A stretch of 50,679 bases of DNA from a virus (IMGVR_UViG_3300031578_000055:1-50679), one strand, 5' to 3'. Positions 24,364 to 32,838 are shown, numbered from the stretch's first letter. Notes: generated by a model not told the origin, from the letters alone. Made by a program: numbers and translations.

Positions 24364-27300
24364 TTATTCTCCTTTCACAAAAAAATCTGTTACTTCAATC
24401 ACATTTGCTATGGTTGATATTGCCTCTGTATTATGTGATACAGAAATCAATTTCTTTTTACCAGCCAAATGTGAATTAATCATGCTATAAAAATCTGCTA
24501 CAACATTATTATCTAATGCACCATCCTGTTCATCAATAATACCATACATATAATTTCTACCTGTTCTTTTTATTACTGATGTATTAATCGCTTCCCTCAA
24601 TGCCGATGTTGACCAGACAGCCTGACCTCCGCTTACAACGGAAATACTCTTTACATCGGAAGCCCGGTTATCATGTACTAGAATTTTAAACTTTTCTGCA
24701 AGATTATTTTTACTGTCAAAATCCTGAGTTATTATTTCCACACTATATCTTGGCTGATAAGTTGATAAGAAATCATTTGCTTCTTGATTTATTACCGGAG
24801 CCACCAAAGACAATTCAAGAGCTTCAATCCCTTTTGGTGAGAATGCTTTTTCGATAGACTCCCATTCAGAAATATTATTTCTTGATATGCTGGTCTTCTC
24901 AGTTAATGTTTTAATCTTCTCCTCTCGTTGCACGTTTTTATTAAGGCGATCCTTCAGAGCTTCAATTTCGGCGGTTAAACGACCAATTCCGGTTGATGTG
25001 CTTGATATTTCTGTTTCTATTTCATATATTCTGGATCTAAGGTTATTATATGCTGTTATATCTATATCCTTTTTTTTATTTCTAAGAATTTCTATTTGTT
25101 TAGAGATTTCAGAAAGCCTTGTTTTTTTCTGAGAAATAGAAGTTTCAAGATCAATTTTTTTTGTCTCAAGAGTTTTTAAACCATCAATAATCATTTGGAG
25201 TTCACTTAATTTATGTGTATCAACTTTTAAATTGTCCATTTCTGATTTTAAATCTATCAAAGATTGTGGTATTTCTGGTTTTTTAGAAATTGATTCCTGT
25301 AGTTTTTTATATTTTTCTCTTTGTTTATCCAGATTTAATTCACATTCTTCTATTCTTGATTTTTTACCTAAGATTATTTCTTTGCATACTTTAATCTCAG
25401 ATAACATTATATCAATCTTTTTTTGTGCAGATGTTGATATTTTTTTGCAAAATTCGCAGGGATCATTTGCTGAAGTTACAACACTTTCTTTTACATTAAT
25501 AAGACCTTCATTTTCAGAAAGCTTATGTTTAGATTCATCAATAAGCGTTTTTATTTCATTAGCTTCAACTTTTATTACTTCAAGATTTTCATCAATTACA
25601 GTTTTTTTATTCTGCCATTCTTCAACTTGGTTGTTGAATTCCCCTTGAGCTTTAAAATAAGCTCCTGATGCAATATTAAGTTTAGTCTGTTGATCTAGTA
25701 GCTTTTTTAATTCAGCTTTATTAGAATCGGCATTTTCAAGAGTTGAGTTTATTTTGGGAAGTTTATACTCAAGAACAGAAACATCGGCTGTAAGATTTGT
25801 TGATTCAGCTGTAATAAAATCAACTTGATCCTGGATAGATTTATTTCCGTTAATATCTTTTTCATAAATCGATAAATCAGATTTAAAATGCCGGAGTGTT
25901 TCATTGGATCTTTCAAGGCTCAGTTTGTTGTCAGATTTTAAAACATCTTTTTCTTCTATTAGAATTTCAATTTCTTTTTTGCTTTCTTCAATGGATTCAA
26001 GTGTTTCAATTTCCCTGGTATCAAGTTCTATTTCTTTTTTTAATACTCCGACTTTTTCATGTGCATAATTTTTTAATTCTGATCTGTCCATACCTGCAAA
26101 CTCTGTGAATATTTTCCGGAGGTCTGTTTCTTTTGCATTTTCAAGGGAAGGATAATTATTGTTTTCCTTTTGTCCTCTAAAAGCACAAGTCATAAACATT
26201 TTAATACTACCGAATATTTCATTTACTGCATCATCAAACGGCGCTTTAGTTCCGGTTACGGTATCAATGGCTTTTCCGTTTATATCCATGTAATATTTTG
26301 CGGTTGGTGCTGTAAGTGTCGGATCAATCAAAATCTTCTGAGTTATTATATCTTTTCCATCTCGAAATCTTCTTAAGATCTGAGAATCTTTTAATTCGAA
26401 TAAAGATTTTAAATCAATACCTGTTGGAAGATGTATTGAAAAAGGTGTACAGAATCCCATATTAAAAGATTTCCCTGTTCCATTTTCCCCGATAATTAAA
26501 TTAGCTCCAGTAACAAAATCATTGAAATCTATTTTTATTTCTTCAACACCATTTTCAAGACCGGCTTTGCTACCCTTTAAATATAGATCAAGAAATTCAA
26601 AATTATGAGGTGTTATATGCTCTGTTTCTCCTCCGGTTTCTCTCTCAGATTCAGCTACTTTTAATAATATAGATTCTGGTACTTCTGGATCATATATTTT
26701 ATATAGATCTTCTAAAGTTTTACAGGCTTCATATTCTTCTATATCAACTCTAATGTTTTCTGTATGCTGGATACTGCAGGTTATTTTTGATAGTGGACCG
26801 ATGTTTACAGCCTCTTTTAATTCAGATAAGGACTGGTCACAATCAAATCCATCAGAAAATTCTTTATTACAATGAATATCGATCCAGACATTTGTATCTG
26901 CCATTACCGATTGTTTCATGATCTCAATATCAGAAACATCTTTAATTATATATTTCTGTCTCTCAAGTTCTCCATAATCAAATCGTTTTGATTCTTTGGT
27001 TACGGTATCAATAATATTAAATCCGGGTTTAAATCCAATATCACCCCATGTCATATGAGCACTTCCACCGTAATATTTTTGTAATAAATGCAGATGCCCG
27101 AATTGAATATAATCAGCTCCTATTCGGTTTAACATCTCTTCAGAATACATAAAATCGGTTGATCTAGGTTTTTGATCATCTCTAAATTTCATTCCAGCAA
27201 TATGACCATGACCCATAAAATGAACAGTTCCAGAATGACTTTTTGCAAGAGGAGCATAATATTTATCTATTATTTCGTTTACAAGATCATACTGCTTTTC

Positions 27301-27708
27301 ATTTATTTCCTGTTTTGATAAATCAGGATATTGACTGATTAAAAATGCCGGGGTTATTTCTGGAATACCTATAATTAATAAATCCCCTATTACATGATGT
27401 TTTCCAATATTGATTTCTTTCCATCCAATATCTTTAAATGCTGCATATGATCCCGGTGCATCATGTCCCGGAGTTCCAGATATAAAAAATACTGGTGCTG
27501 ACTCCTGCAAATCTCGACCCATTTGCAATATATCATCATAACTATTTTTGTCAGTTGCCATTAAAGGGCGATCGAAAAAATCACCTGCAATTGTAATTGC
27601 ATCAACTTTCTCAGATTTAGCTACTTCACATATTCTTTTAATATGTCCTTTCGATTCTTCCAGCCACTTTGGGCTGATGTGTAGATCCTGTGCTTTTAAT
27701 ATTTTCAT
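24364..27708 (-). CDS. Single-chain Mre11-Rad50 (SbcD-SbcC) fusion
   Basis: This 1114-residue protein joins an N-terminal metallophosphatase to a Rad50/SbcC ATPase. Nuclease motifs: D8-x-H10, GD at 42-43, GHD at 81-83 (within SGTPGHD, where GNHD is usual), GHGH 166-169, GHLH 204-207. ATPase motifs: Walker A GENGTGKS (407-414), zinc hook CEFC (751-754) in the middle of a coiled coil, signature SGGQ (1026-1029), Walker B IIDEQDGALD (1057-1066), His switch SVSHN. The ATG at 27708 is preferred (AGAGG 7 nt upstream). Phages normally encode the two parts separately (T4 gp47/gp46). Role: processing of DNA ends in recombination and replication. Confidence 0.9.
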   Translation of the reverse strand: MKILKAQDLHISPKWLEESKGHIKRICEVAKSEKVDAITIAGDFFDRPLMATDKNSYDDILQMGRDLQESAPVFFISGTPGHDAPGSYAAFKDIGWKEINIGKHHVIGDLLIIGIPEITPAFLISQYPDLSKQEINEKQYDLVNEIIDKYYAPLAKSHSGTVHFMGHGHIAGMKFRDDQKPRSTDFMYSEEMLNRIGADYIQFGHLHLLQKYYGGSAHMTWGDIGFKPGFNIIDTVTKESKRFDYGELERQKYIIKDVSDIEIMKQSVMADTNVWIDIHCNKEFSDGFDCDQSLSELKEAVNIGPLSKITCSIQHTENIRVDIEEYEACKTLEDLYKIYDPEVPESILLKVAESERETGGETEHITPHNFEFLDLYLKGSKAGLENGVEEIKIDFNDFVTGANLIIGENGTGKSFNMGFCTPFSIHLPTGIDLKSLFELKDSQILRRFRDGKDIITQKILIDPTLTAPTAKYYMDINGKAIDTVTGTKAPFDDAVNEIFGSIKMFMTCAFRGQKENNNYPSLENAKETDLRKIFTEFAGMDRSELKNYAHEKVGVLKKEIELDTREIETLESIEESKKEIEILIEEKDVLKSDNKLSLERSNETLRHFKSDLSIYEKDINGNKSIQDQVDFITAESTNLTADVSVLEYKLPKINSTLENADSNKAELKKLLDQQTKLNIASGAYFKAQGEFNNQVEEWQNKKTVIDENLEVIKVEANEIKTLIDESKHKLSENEGLINVKESVVTSANDPCEFCKKISTSAQKKIDIMLSEIKVCKEIILGKKSRIEECELNLDKQREKYKKLQESISKKPEIPQSLIDLKSEMDNLKVDTHKLSELQMIIDGLKTLETKKIDLETSISQKKTRLSEISKQIEILRNKKKDIDITAYNNLRSRIYEIETEISSTSTGIGRLTAEIEALKDRLNKNVQREEKIKTLTEKTSISRNNISEWESIEKAFSPKGIEALELSLVAPVINQEANDFLSTYQPRYSVEIITQDFDSKNNLAEKFKILVHDNRASDVKSISVVSGGQAVWSTSALREAINTSVIKRTGRNYMYGIIDEQDGALDNNVVADFYSMINSHLAGKKKLISVSHNTEAISTIANVIEVTDFFVKGE

Positions 27709-27727
27709 TTGCATCCTCTTTAATAAT

Positions 27728-27772
27728 ATAATCCTATAATTATATTATATTATAGAATTATATATAAATCAA
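27728..27772 (-). promoter_or_regulatory. Promoter with overlapping 13-bp dyad operator
   Basis: On the minus strand TTGATT (27772-27767), a 17-nt spacer and TATAAT (27749-27744). Plus-strand arms ATAATCCTATAAT (27728-27740) and ATTATAGAATTAT (27749-27761) are inverted repeats matching at 12 of 13 positions, covering the -10 region. The XRE-type repressor gene lies directly upstream, so it is the likely ligand, controlling the Mre11-Rad50 and SSB genes. Confidence 0.65.
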
Positions 27773-27775
27773 TTA

Positions 27776-27958
27776 TTATTTATCCTTCCGAAGCTTTTCA
27801 GCAGTTAAATTGATAAGGTTTTCTTTATCTTTTGTTATAGGATTTAATCCCTGTTCCCATCTTGAAACGGCTCCTACTGTAACACCTAATTCTCTAGCAA
27901 GGTTATCCTGAGACAATCCAAGTTCTTCACGAATCTTTTTTAAATCTCCTGCAGTCAT
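27776..27958 (-). CDS. XRE-family repressor
   Basis: This 60-residue protein is a single Cro/C1-type helix-turn-helix: LKKIREELGLSQDNLARELG and VTVGAVSRWEQG, ending KLRKDK. Its ATG overlaps the previous stop region at 27958. A dyad-containing promoter lies between this gene and the Mre11-Rad50 gene, which suggests local control of the recombination genes. It is the most repressor-like protein in the window, but no lysogeny genes accompany it. Confidence 0.8.
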   Translation of the reverse strand: MTAGDLKKIREELGLSQDNLARELGVTVGAVSRWEQGLNPITKDKENLINLTAEKLRKDK

Positions 27959-29022
27959 TATTTTAACCTCTCTTTTAATTCTCCAATAATATAGGATTTA
28001 ACTTCATCGGAACTACCATTATCTAATACGACTTTTTTTGCTTCATCAATCTGTGATAATTTGTTGACTTCATCTAATTCCATTATTTTATCGTATGCAT
28101 CGGAGACTTTAATTTTATGCGTTTCAAGATCTTTTATAATGCTGTGGAAGTTTTCTGTTACTGGCTCAACGGCTGGAAAGAAACCTTGTTTTTTCTGAAC
28201 TGGTGGAGTTCCTGGTTTTAATGCTATAGGTTCTGATTTTTTAATTTCTTCCTGAACATTTACATCGTTTCCGGTTAATAATTTTGCAGCATTGTTTATA
28301 TCATCAGCAGATTTTCCACCATGAATTATATTCTGAATATGTGCCTCTGATTCTCTTTTCTGTTTTTCTTCAGATTTGCATACCTGGGAAACAACAATCT
28401 TTCCACCTGTTAATTCGTTTGGTTTAAAACCTGTAGGCATTCCGGTTAATTCCCGGATAACTCCTAATTCTGCACCTGTACTTGCTCTTTGGGCTGCAAA
28501 CTTTTTAAGTGCTAAAACTCTTTTTCTTCTTGCAACTGCTTCTTTTGCTGGATCATCTGGGAAATTATATTTTGCTTTTGGATTTTTATCAGGCCAGAAT
28601 TGACCTACGTTATCCATATCAGAAAGAAAATCTTCCTCGGCTCTATCTTCCCAATTGAATTCATAAGTAAAAGGAGAAGAGAACATAAAATCACCATCAG
28701 GTTTTCTTTTCTTTCCGATTTTTGTGCATTGATATCCGGAAACTTTTCTGATCCTGGTTCCATCAGGAAGAATTTTTTCTTCTCCATAAACTTCTTTCAT
28801 AGAAACAGTTTTATCGAATTCTATTCCCATTCCACATCCGATAATATTGGTTAATTCTTTCTTCGGATAAAATACTGGTTTATTTGTTGTTCCCATGTTG
28901 TGGAACATATCCGGTTTAACTTCTATCACAGTAATTAGAGATTGCCATAATTCATTGCTTACCTGAAATTCCTCAGATGTACAAACAAGTGCTTGCCCTT
29001 TATATTTTTCTAATTCTTTCAT
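27958..29022 (-). CDS. Recombination-operon protein, possible ssDNA-annealing role
   Basis: This 354-residue protein has GGAGG before its ATG. The middle reads RRKRVLALKKFAAQRASTGA and ELGVIRELTGMPTGF, resembling a pattern seen in uncharacterised proteins of phage recombination clusters. The C-terminal 100 residues are charged and helical. Neighbours (SSB, Mre11-Rad50, a coiled-coil protein) suggest a recombinase or annealing-protein position, but I see no diagnostic RecT, Erf or Red-beta motif. Confidence 0.5.
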   Translation of the reverse strand: MKELEKYKGQALVCTSEEFQVSNELWQSLITVIEVKPDMFHNMGTTNKPVFYPKKELTNIIGCGMGIEFDKTVSMKEVYGEEKILPDGTRIRKVSGYQCTKIGKKRKPDGDFMFSSPFTYEFNWEDRAEEDFLSDMDNVGQFWPDKNPKAKYNFPDDPAKEAVARRKRVLALKKFAAQRASTGAELGVIRELTGMPTGFKPNELTGGKIVVSQVCKSEEKQKRESEAHIQNIIHGGKSADDINNAAKLLTGNDVNVQEEIKKSEPIALKPGTPPVQKKQGFFPAVEPVTENFHSIIKDLETHKIKVSDAYDKIMELDEVNKLSQIDEAKKVVLDNGSSDEVKSYIIGELKERLK

Positions 29023-29454
29023 TTAATCCTCCAGCTTTATTTCTTTTGGAAAAGTCGCTTTATTTTCAGTCCCGGTTTTAATAGTTACGAAATCCAGGTT
29101 AAGAGAATCAACGGCTTTATCGAATGCTTTTTGATCGAGCAATAAAAACATATCTTTTTCTTTAGCCCATTTAAAAGCTAAATCTTTATCGTAGGTTATT
29201 GTTTTTGTTTTGGCTTCCTGAACACCAACACCGCCAAGTTGTTTTTTAACACCTGTTTTTTCAAATTCAGATATAGCAGCTTCCCCGATTGCAAGTTTAA
29301 GATCTGCTATTTCATCTTCAAGTTTTTCTTTGTCAATAAGATAAGGCTTTAATATCATAGCCATATCATCTTTTACTTTTTTAATTTTAGCCTGAAGAAC
29401 ATCAACCTTTTCAATTCTTTCTTTAAGCATTTTTAAATCTGTTATTTGTATCAT
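29023..29454 (-). CDS. Coiled-coil protein of the recombination operon
   Basis: This 143-residue protein has an N-terminal coiled coil (residues 5-60, Lys/Glu/Leu heptads). A beta-rich C-terminus with VQEAKTKTITYDKDLAFKWA and FVTIKTGTENKATFP follows. The layout resembles Gp157-like or Gam-like host-nuclease-inhibitor proteins that accompany phage recombinases; the match is only architectural. GGAGAAG precedes the ATG, and the stop lies one base from the next start. Confidence 0.5.
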   Translation of the reverse strand: MIQITDLKMLKERIEKVDVLQAKIKKVKDDMAMILKPYLIDKEKLEDEIADLKLAIGEAAISEFEKTGVKKQLGGVGVQEAKTKTITYDKDLAFKWAKEKDMFLLLDQKAFDKAVDSLNLDFVTIKTGTENKATFPKEIKLED

Positions 29455-29455
29455 T

Positions 29456-29959
29456 TTACACTTCTCCTATTTCAAAATCTTTTGAGAAGAGAGGGTTCTG
29501 TTCAACTCTTCTTACATATTCGTCACTGATGCCATTTAAAACCCATTGATATTGTTTTAATGCATCTCTCCACGCATGAGTAAAATCAAGATCCCGTCCT
29601 TTCTCTGCATAGAAAAATAACCAGTTCTTTTTTTCTTCCCGGTAATTGTTTAATGAATCAAGAACATCGTTCCATGCAATACTTTTTTCAAGTTGCAATC
29701 TCTGGGTTTCTAACTTAACAATTGTCTGATCATCAAAAGCTCTGAAATCAAAATCATCATGATCCGGTTCTTCCATATCAACAATATTTATCCTGGTTAA
29801 TCCGTGTTTTTTCTCAAGTACATAAATAAATAATTTTGATGCTGCAAGTTCGCCTTGAAGTTGTGCAAGTATTTTGCTGGATTCTTCAGTCTCTAAAGAT
29901 TTAGAACAACTTTTAATTGAATTTCTGTATTTCAATTCAACCAATTCCATTAATGCCAT
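29456..29959 (-). CDS. Unknown 167-residue protein
   Basis: GAAAGGAG lies 5 nt before the ATG. The protein is mostly helical and acidic, with EEPDHDDFDFRAFDDQ in the middle and Trp-rich segments (NNYREEKKNWLFFYAEKG, DALKQYQWVLNGI). It begins the recombination operon just after the tRNA-like element. No family recognised. Confidence 0.6.
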   Translation of the reverse strand: MALMELVELKYRNSIKSCSKSLETEESSKILAQLQGELAASKLFIYVLEKKHGLTRINIVDMEEPDHDDFDFRAFDDQTIVKLETQRLQLEKSIAWNDVLDSLNNYREEKKNWLFFYAEKGRDLDFTHAWRDALKQYQWVLNGISDEYVRRVEQNPLFSKDFEIGEV

Positions 29960-29984
29960 ATATTCTCCTTTCTTAATTTAGATA

Positions 29985-30099
29985 TGGGAAGAGCAGGACT
30001 CGAACCTGCAAATCAGCGTATTGTGATTTATTGCACGGTACAACCGTGACCGCCAAACACCCATTACAGATGCATGTCTACCAATTGCAGCACCTTCCC
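29985..30099 (-). ncRNA. Oversized tRNA-like element
   Basis: On the minus strand the ends form a 7-bp acceptor stem, GGGAAGG (30099-30093) with TCTTCCC, followed by A. A perfect T-arm GCAGG-TTCGAGT-CCTGC and a D-loop AATTGGTAGAC like tRNA-Leu are present. At about 115 nt it is too long. The region CATCTGTAATGGGTG could give a GUA loop (CTGTAAT) or, read one base later, UAA, but both have weak stems. About 47 nt, with two hairpins, replace the variable arm. CCA is not encoded. Confidence 0.5.
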
Positions 30100-30105
30100 A
30101 GATAA

Positions 30106-30144
30106 TTAAAACAATTTAATAATAGCCCTTTTCACGTCTACCAT
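30106..30144 (-). CDS. 12-residue micro-ORF, coupled to the preceding one
   Basis: An ATG overlapping the previous TAA as TAATG opens a frame encoding MVDVKRAIIKLF. It lies between the 7-residue micro-ORF and the tRNA-like element. Translation is plausible by coupling, but there is no direct evidence. Confidence 0.3.
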   Translation of the reverse strand: MVDVKRAIIKLF

Positions 30145-30167
30145 TATCGCCGTGTCACGGGGCGCAT
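30144..30167 (-). CDS. 7-residue leader/minigene rich in rare Arg codons
   Basis: A consensus AGGAGG lies 6 nt before an ATG encoding MRPVTRR. The three Arg codons are CGC, CGG and CGA, whereas neighbouring genes mostly use AGA. A good promoter lies just upstream (30199-30227). The layout resembles a leader peptide or an arginine-codon minigene. Confidence 0.4.
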   Translation of the reverse strand: MRPVTRR

Positions 30168-30198
30168 AAAATACCTCCTAACAATTATCTATAACTTA

Positions 30199-30227
30199 AT
30201 AATATAATACTATGCTACAATAGTCAA
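30199..30227 (-). promoter_or_regulatory. Promoter of micro-ORFs, tRNA-like element and recombination operon
   Basis: On the minus strand TTGACT (30227-30222), a 17-nt spacer and TATTAT (30204-30199). It lies immediately after the helicase stop codon and 32 nt before the micro-ORF start. Confidence 0.65.
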
Positions 30228-30230
30228 TAA

Positions 30231-31790
30231 TTATTTATATGTTTGTGAGAATAAAGCGACTTTTTCTAATTCTGGTACTGTGAATTCATTTAAATGTTTG
30301 GTGATAGTTTTCCCGGTTTTATCTCTTCCGTTATTTACTAGATTTAATTTTATCTTTAACCAGAAAATTCTTTGTTTTGTTTTTTTATTTCCGGGAGATT
30401 CATTTGCAAATATTCTATTTATATTTGTATTGATTTCTTTTCTAAGTCTAGTTTCTTTTTCTGATTGAGATTCTTTAATTTCAGGTTGCTGATTAAAATC
30501 AGAGAATAGAGGGATACCATCAATATGAGCTTCAGAAGAAAGTGCTTCAATAGTTCTAGCCGGTCCGGTTGGTTCTAAAGGATCTGCAGGTGATTGTTTT
30601 TCTGGTGGTTCTCCGGTTGCTGATCTTATTATTCCACCATCAATACATTTAAGAGCTTTAAGCATTTTATCATCAGAAGGACAAAAAATATAACCTGTTG
30701 TTTTATCCTCAAAATTCCTTGCAGATCTTCCCGTACATTGCTCCAACCAGGGAACAGATCTTATTAAAGTCATAATTACCATATGTGTAATTTCAGGCAC
30801 GTTAAGCCCTTCATATGCTATGGCAACCGATACCAGACAATCAATTGCTCTAAAGTCTGTATATATTTTTTTAAATCTTTTTATATTTTCTCTGCAGTTT
30901 GAATTATCGTCACTGGTAGCTATTCCAACTCTAAAACCTTTCCCTGATAAATAAGATAAATAATCTTTTGCTGTTTTAATATCTGGAGCAACTACAATAA
31001 ATTTTGCATATTTATAAGTTTTCTTGTGCTTTAACCAATGACTTATAGATAAATCCAATAAGTGTTCTGCATATTCAGATTTAAAAGCACATCTTAAATT
31101 ATTTGAATCAGTTCCGAACCTGTCGAAAGTCCTGGTTATTCCATCAAGATCTATAAAAGAACCGGATCCATCAACTAAAATAGTTTCAAATGGTAAAATT
31201 GATTTATCAATAAGGGCTTGTTTTCTACTGTAGATTATCCATTTAGTCGATTCTGTATTAGTAAAATTAATATCATTTTCAATATATGGAGTTAAAGGAA
31301 GTTTTGTATCATCCCCTCTAGTAATTGTCCCGGTCATCATTACCCTAAGAAATGATAGATCAGCCATTCTTTGAATTATATTTATCCATTCACCGTGAGA
31401 ACTTAAATGATGATATTCATCTAAGATAAGCATGATATTATTCTCTTCACAGATCTGTATCCACTTTTCAGGATTAGCACCTATGGCCTGATATGTGGTT
31501 ACGCATGAATTACAACCCCGGAACGGTTCGCCGATATTGCTGGCAACTCTACAGGTTTTATCTGTTTCATAATATATTGATTGATAATCATCTTCCATCT
31601 GATATTTTAAACTATTCCGGGGAACCACAATAATCTGCTTTTTATTGCCTGTTAATAAATCAGATAGAATAGATGGAGCAAGAGATTTCCCTCCTCCGGG
31701 AACCCAGAAAAGAAATATATCTTTAATGGGTGATCCTGATTTAATGTTATCTACTAATATTTTTAATTGTTGCTGTTGAGGTCTAAGCAT
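30231..31790 (-). CDS. SF2 DNA helicase (DEAD/DEAH-like)
   Basis: This 519-residue protein carries superfamily 2 motifs: Q-region at the start (MLRPQQQQLKIL), Walker A PGGGKS (31-36), DEYH box (124-127), TGT motif III (153-155) and QCTGRSAR motif VI (351-358). The C-terminal 130 residues form an extra charged extension. Possible roles are replication fork or recombination remodelling (UvsW-like). Its start overlaps the zinc-ribbon gene by 8 nt. Confidence 0.85.
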   Translation of the reverse strand: MLRPQQQQLKILVDNIKSGSPIKDIFLFWVPGGGKSLAPSILSDLLTGNKKQIIVVPRNSLKYQMEDDYQSIYYETDKTCRVASNIGEPFRGCNSCVTTYQAIGANPEKWIQICEENNIMLILDEYHHLSSHGEWINIIQRMADLSFLRVMMTGTITRGDDTKLPLTPYIENDINFTNTESTKWIIYSRKQALIDKSILPFETILVDGSGSFIDLDGITRTFDRFGTDSNNLRCAFKSEYAEHLLDLSISHWLKHKKTYKYAKFIVVAPDIKTAKDYLSYLSGKGFRVGIATSDDNSNCRENIKRFKKIYTDFRAIDCLVSVAIAYEGLNVPEITHMVIMTLIRSVPWLEQCTGRSARNFEDKTTGYIFCPSDDKMLKALKCIDGGIIRSATGEPPEKQSPADPLEPTGPARTIEALSSEAHIDGIPLFSDFNQQPEIKESQSEKETRLRKEINTNINRIFANESPGNKKTKQRIFWLKIKLNLVNNGRDKTGKTITKHLNEFTVPELEKVALFSQTYK

Positions 31791-31968
31791 TTCTAAACAT
31801 TCGCTTTAAAGAACCATCTTTTTGCTGAATAAATCCTCTTGCAGTTTTAAAGAAGATAATTTTCTTTCCACAATGAGGACATTTTGCACTTCGTCCTTCA
31901 GGGTGCCATTCTTTTACTAATGTTGATTCGTCAATTTTCTTTGAGCAGTTTTTATACGGGCATTTCAT
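31783..31968 (-). CDS. Small zinc-ribbon protein
   Basis: This 61-residue protein has two Cys pairs, CPYKNC near the N-terminus and CPHC at about 30-33, which can bind one zinc. The C-terminus is basic (GFIQQKDGSLKRMFRNA). It overlaps the helicase start, suggesting a partner or regulator of the helicase. No exact family recognised. Confidence 0.65.
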   Translation of the reverse strand: MKCPYKNCSKKIDESTLVKEWHPEGRSAKCPHCGKKIIFFKTARGFIQQKDGSLKRMFRNA

Positions 31969-32200
31969 CTGTTTTCTCCTTTATTTCTGTCAGTCCTATT
32001 GATGTTATATTTTTTGTACAAATAAACAAATGAGGGGATTTACCAGGCTTGCTTGAAAGTATTATTTTAATCTTTTTCTTGAATATTTTTTCAATGAATT
32101 TAATTACATCTCCATTGATGTATATATCAGAACTACACGATGAACCACCTCTTAATTGAAAATTAATATGGTAATATTTTTGACTAGTTTCTTTTTTCAT
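31952..32200 (-). CDS. Unknown 82-residue protein
   Basis: Begins MKKETSQKYYHINFQLRGGS and continues as a small alpha-beta protein (DIYINGDVIKFIEKIFKKK). It overlaps its downstream neighbour by 17 nt and its upstream neighbour by ATGA, so it belongs to a tightly packed operon. No family recognised. Confidence 0.6.
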   Translation of the reverse strand: MKKETSQKYYHINFQLRGGSSCSSDIYINGDVIKFIEKIFKKKIKIILSSKPGKSPHLFICTKNITSIGLTEIKEKTDEMPV

Positions 32201-32412
32201 TTATTTATTTCCTCTGAATCTTTATCAGTTTCAACAATTCTTTTTACTACATCTACTTTCATTTTTCCATGAAGCATTTTTAATAATTCTTGTTTTATGT
32301 CTTCAATAAATCCAATTAGCTCAAAAGCATTAAACCCTCTATTTTTTCTAGTCAAAGACATTTTGCCATTTTCATCTTCAATCAAAACAATACTGTAAAT
32401 TCTTCTTTTCAT
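32197..32412 (-). CDS. Unknown 71-residue protein
   Basis: Begins MKRRIYSIVLIEDENGKMSL, then a helical half (LIGFIEDIKQELLKMLHGKM). ATGA overlaps at both ends mark it as a translated gene. Function unknown. Confidence 0.6.
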   Translation of the reverse strand: MKRRIYSIVLIEDENGKMSLTRKNRGFNAFELIGFIEDIKQELLKMLHGKMKVDVVKRIVETDKDSEEINK

Positions 32413-32600
32413 TTATTCTTCCCTCCAAACGGATTATGTTTTTTCATAATTGCCCTGCATACTTTCTGGCGTTTCCAATATGGTAGTTCGATTATTCCAT
32501 CAATGTATTGACGGATTGTTACTAAATGCTGATCAAGAGCGTATTTTTTAGCCGTTTCTTTTGCAATTTTTCTTACTTTTTTAATTCTACCTTGTCCCAT
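32409..32600 (-). CDS. Unknown 63-residue basic protein
   Basis: Lys/Arg-rich helical protein (MGQGRIKKVRKIAKETAKKY...) with RQYIDGIIELPYWKRQKVC. AAGGAG lies 5-6 nt before the ATG, and the ATG overlaps the stop of the frameshifted gene upstream (TAATG). The basic character suggests nucleic-acid contact. Confidence 0.6.
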   Translation of the reverse strand: MGQGRIKKVRKIAKETAKKYALDQHLVTIRQYIDGIIELPYWKRQKVCRAIMKKHNPFGGKNK

Positions 32601-32838
32601 TAAAACTCCTTAATACTTCCAGTAATTAGTATTTTCTTTTTTTTGTGATCAAGAGTCATGTTCATCCCGTTTGTTTCTGGAATTGTTTCATGTATAAAAT
32701 CCCATAGTTTTTTTCTGAATTTTTATATCCTTCAGCTCCCATTTTTGCCATAACCATAAAAGAATCCATCTCGTTTTTGATAGATGTAACATGGTCAACA
32801 TTTTCATCTTTAATTTTAATAGTTTCTCCAATTTTCAT
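32600..32838 (-). CDS. Two-frame gene with -1 slippery site
   Basis: The zero frame runs from ATG 32838 to TGA 32662 (58 residues, MKIGETIKIKDENVDHVTSI...). The -1 frame continues smoothly: after the heptamer A AAA AAC at 32713-32707 it reads LWDFIHETIPETNGMN and ends KKKILITGSIKEF, with its TAA overlapping the next ATG (TAATG) like the other joints of this operon. The full product would be about 79 residues. Either programmed -1 frameshifting or a one-base indel in a seven-A run explains this. Confidence 0.6.

Noticed and set aside
27958-29022. RecT or Erf recombinase
   Set aside because: Operon position fits, but no diagnostic motif was seen, so it is left as a possible annealing protein only.
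30106-30167. Second tRNA-like gene upstream of the oversized element (GGTAGACGTG resembles a D-loop)
   Set aside because: No matching acceptor stem or T-arm is present.
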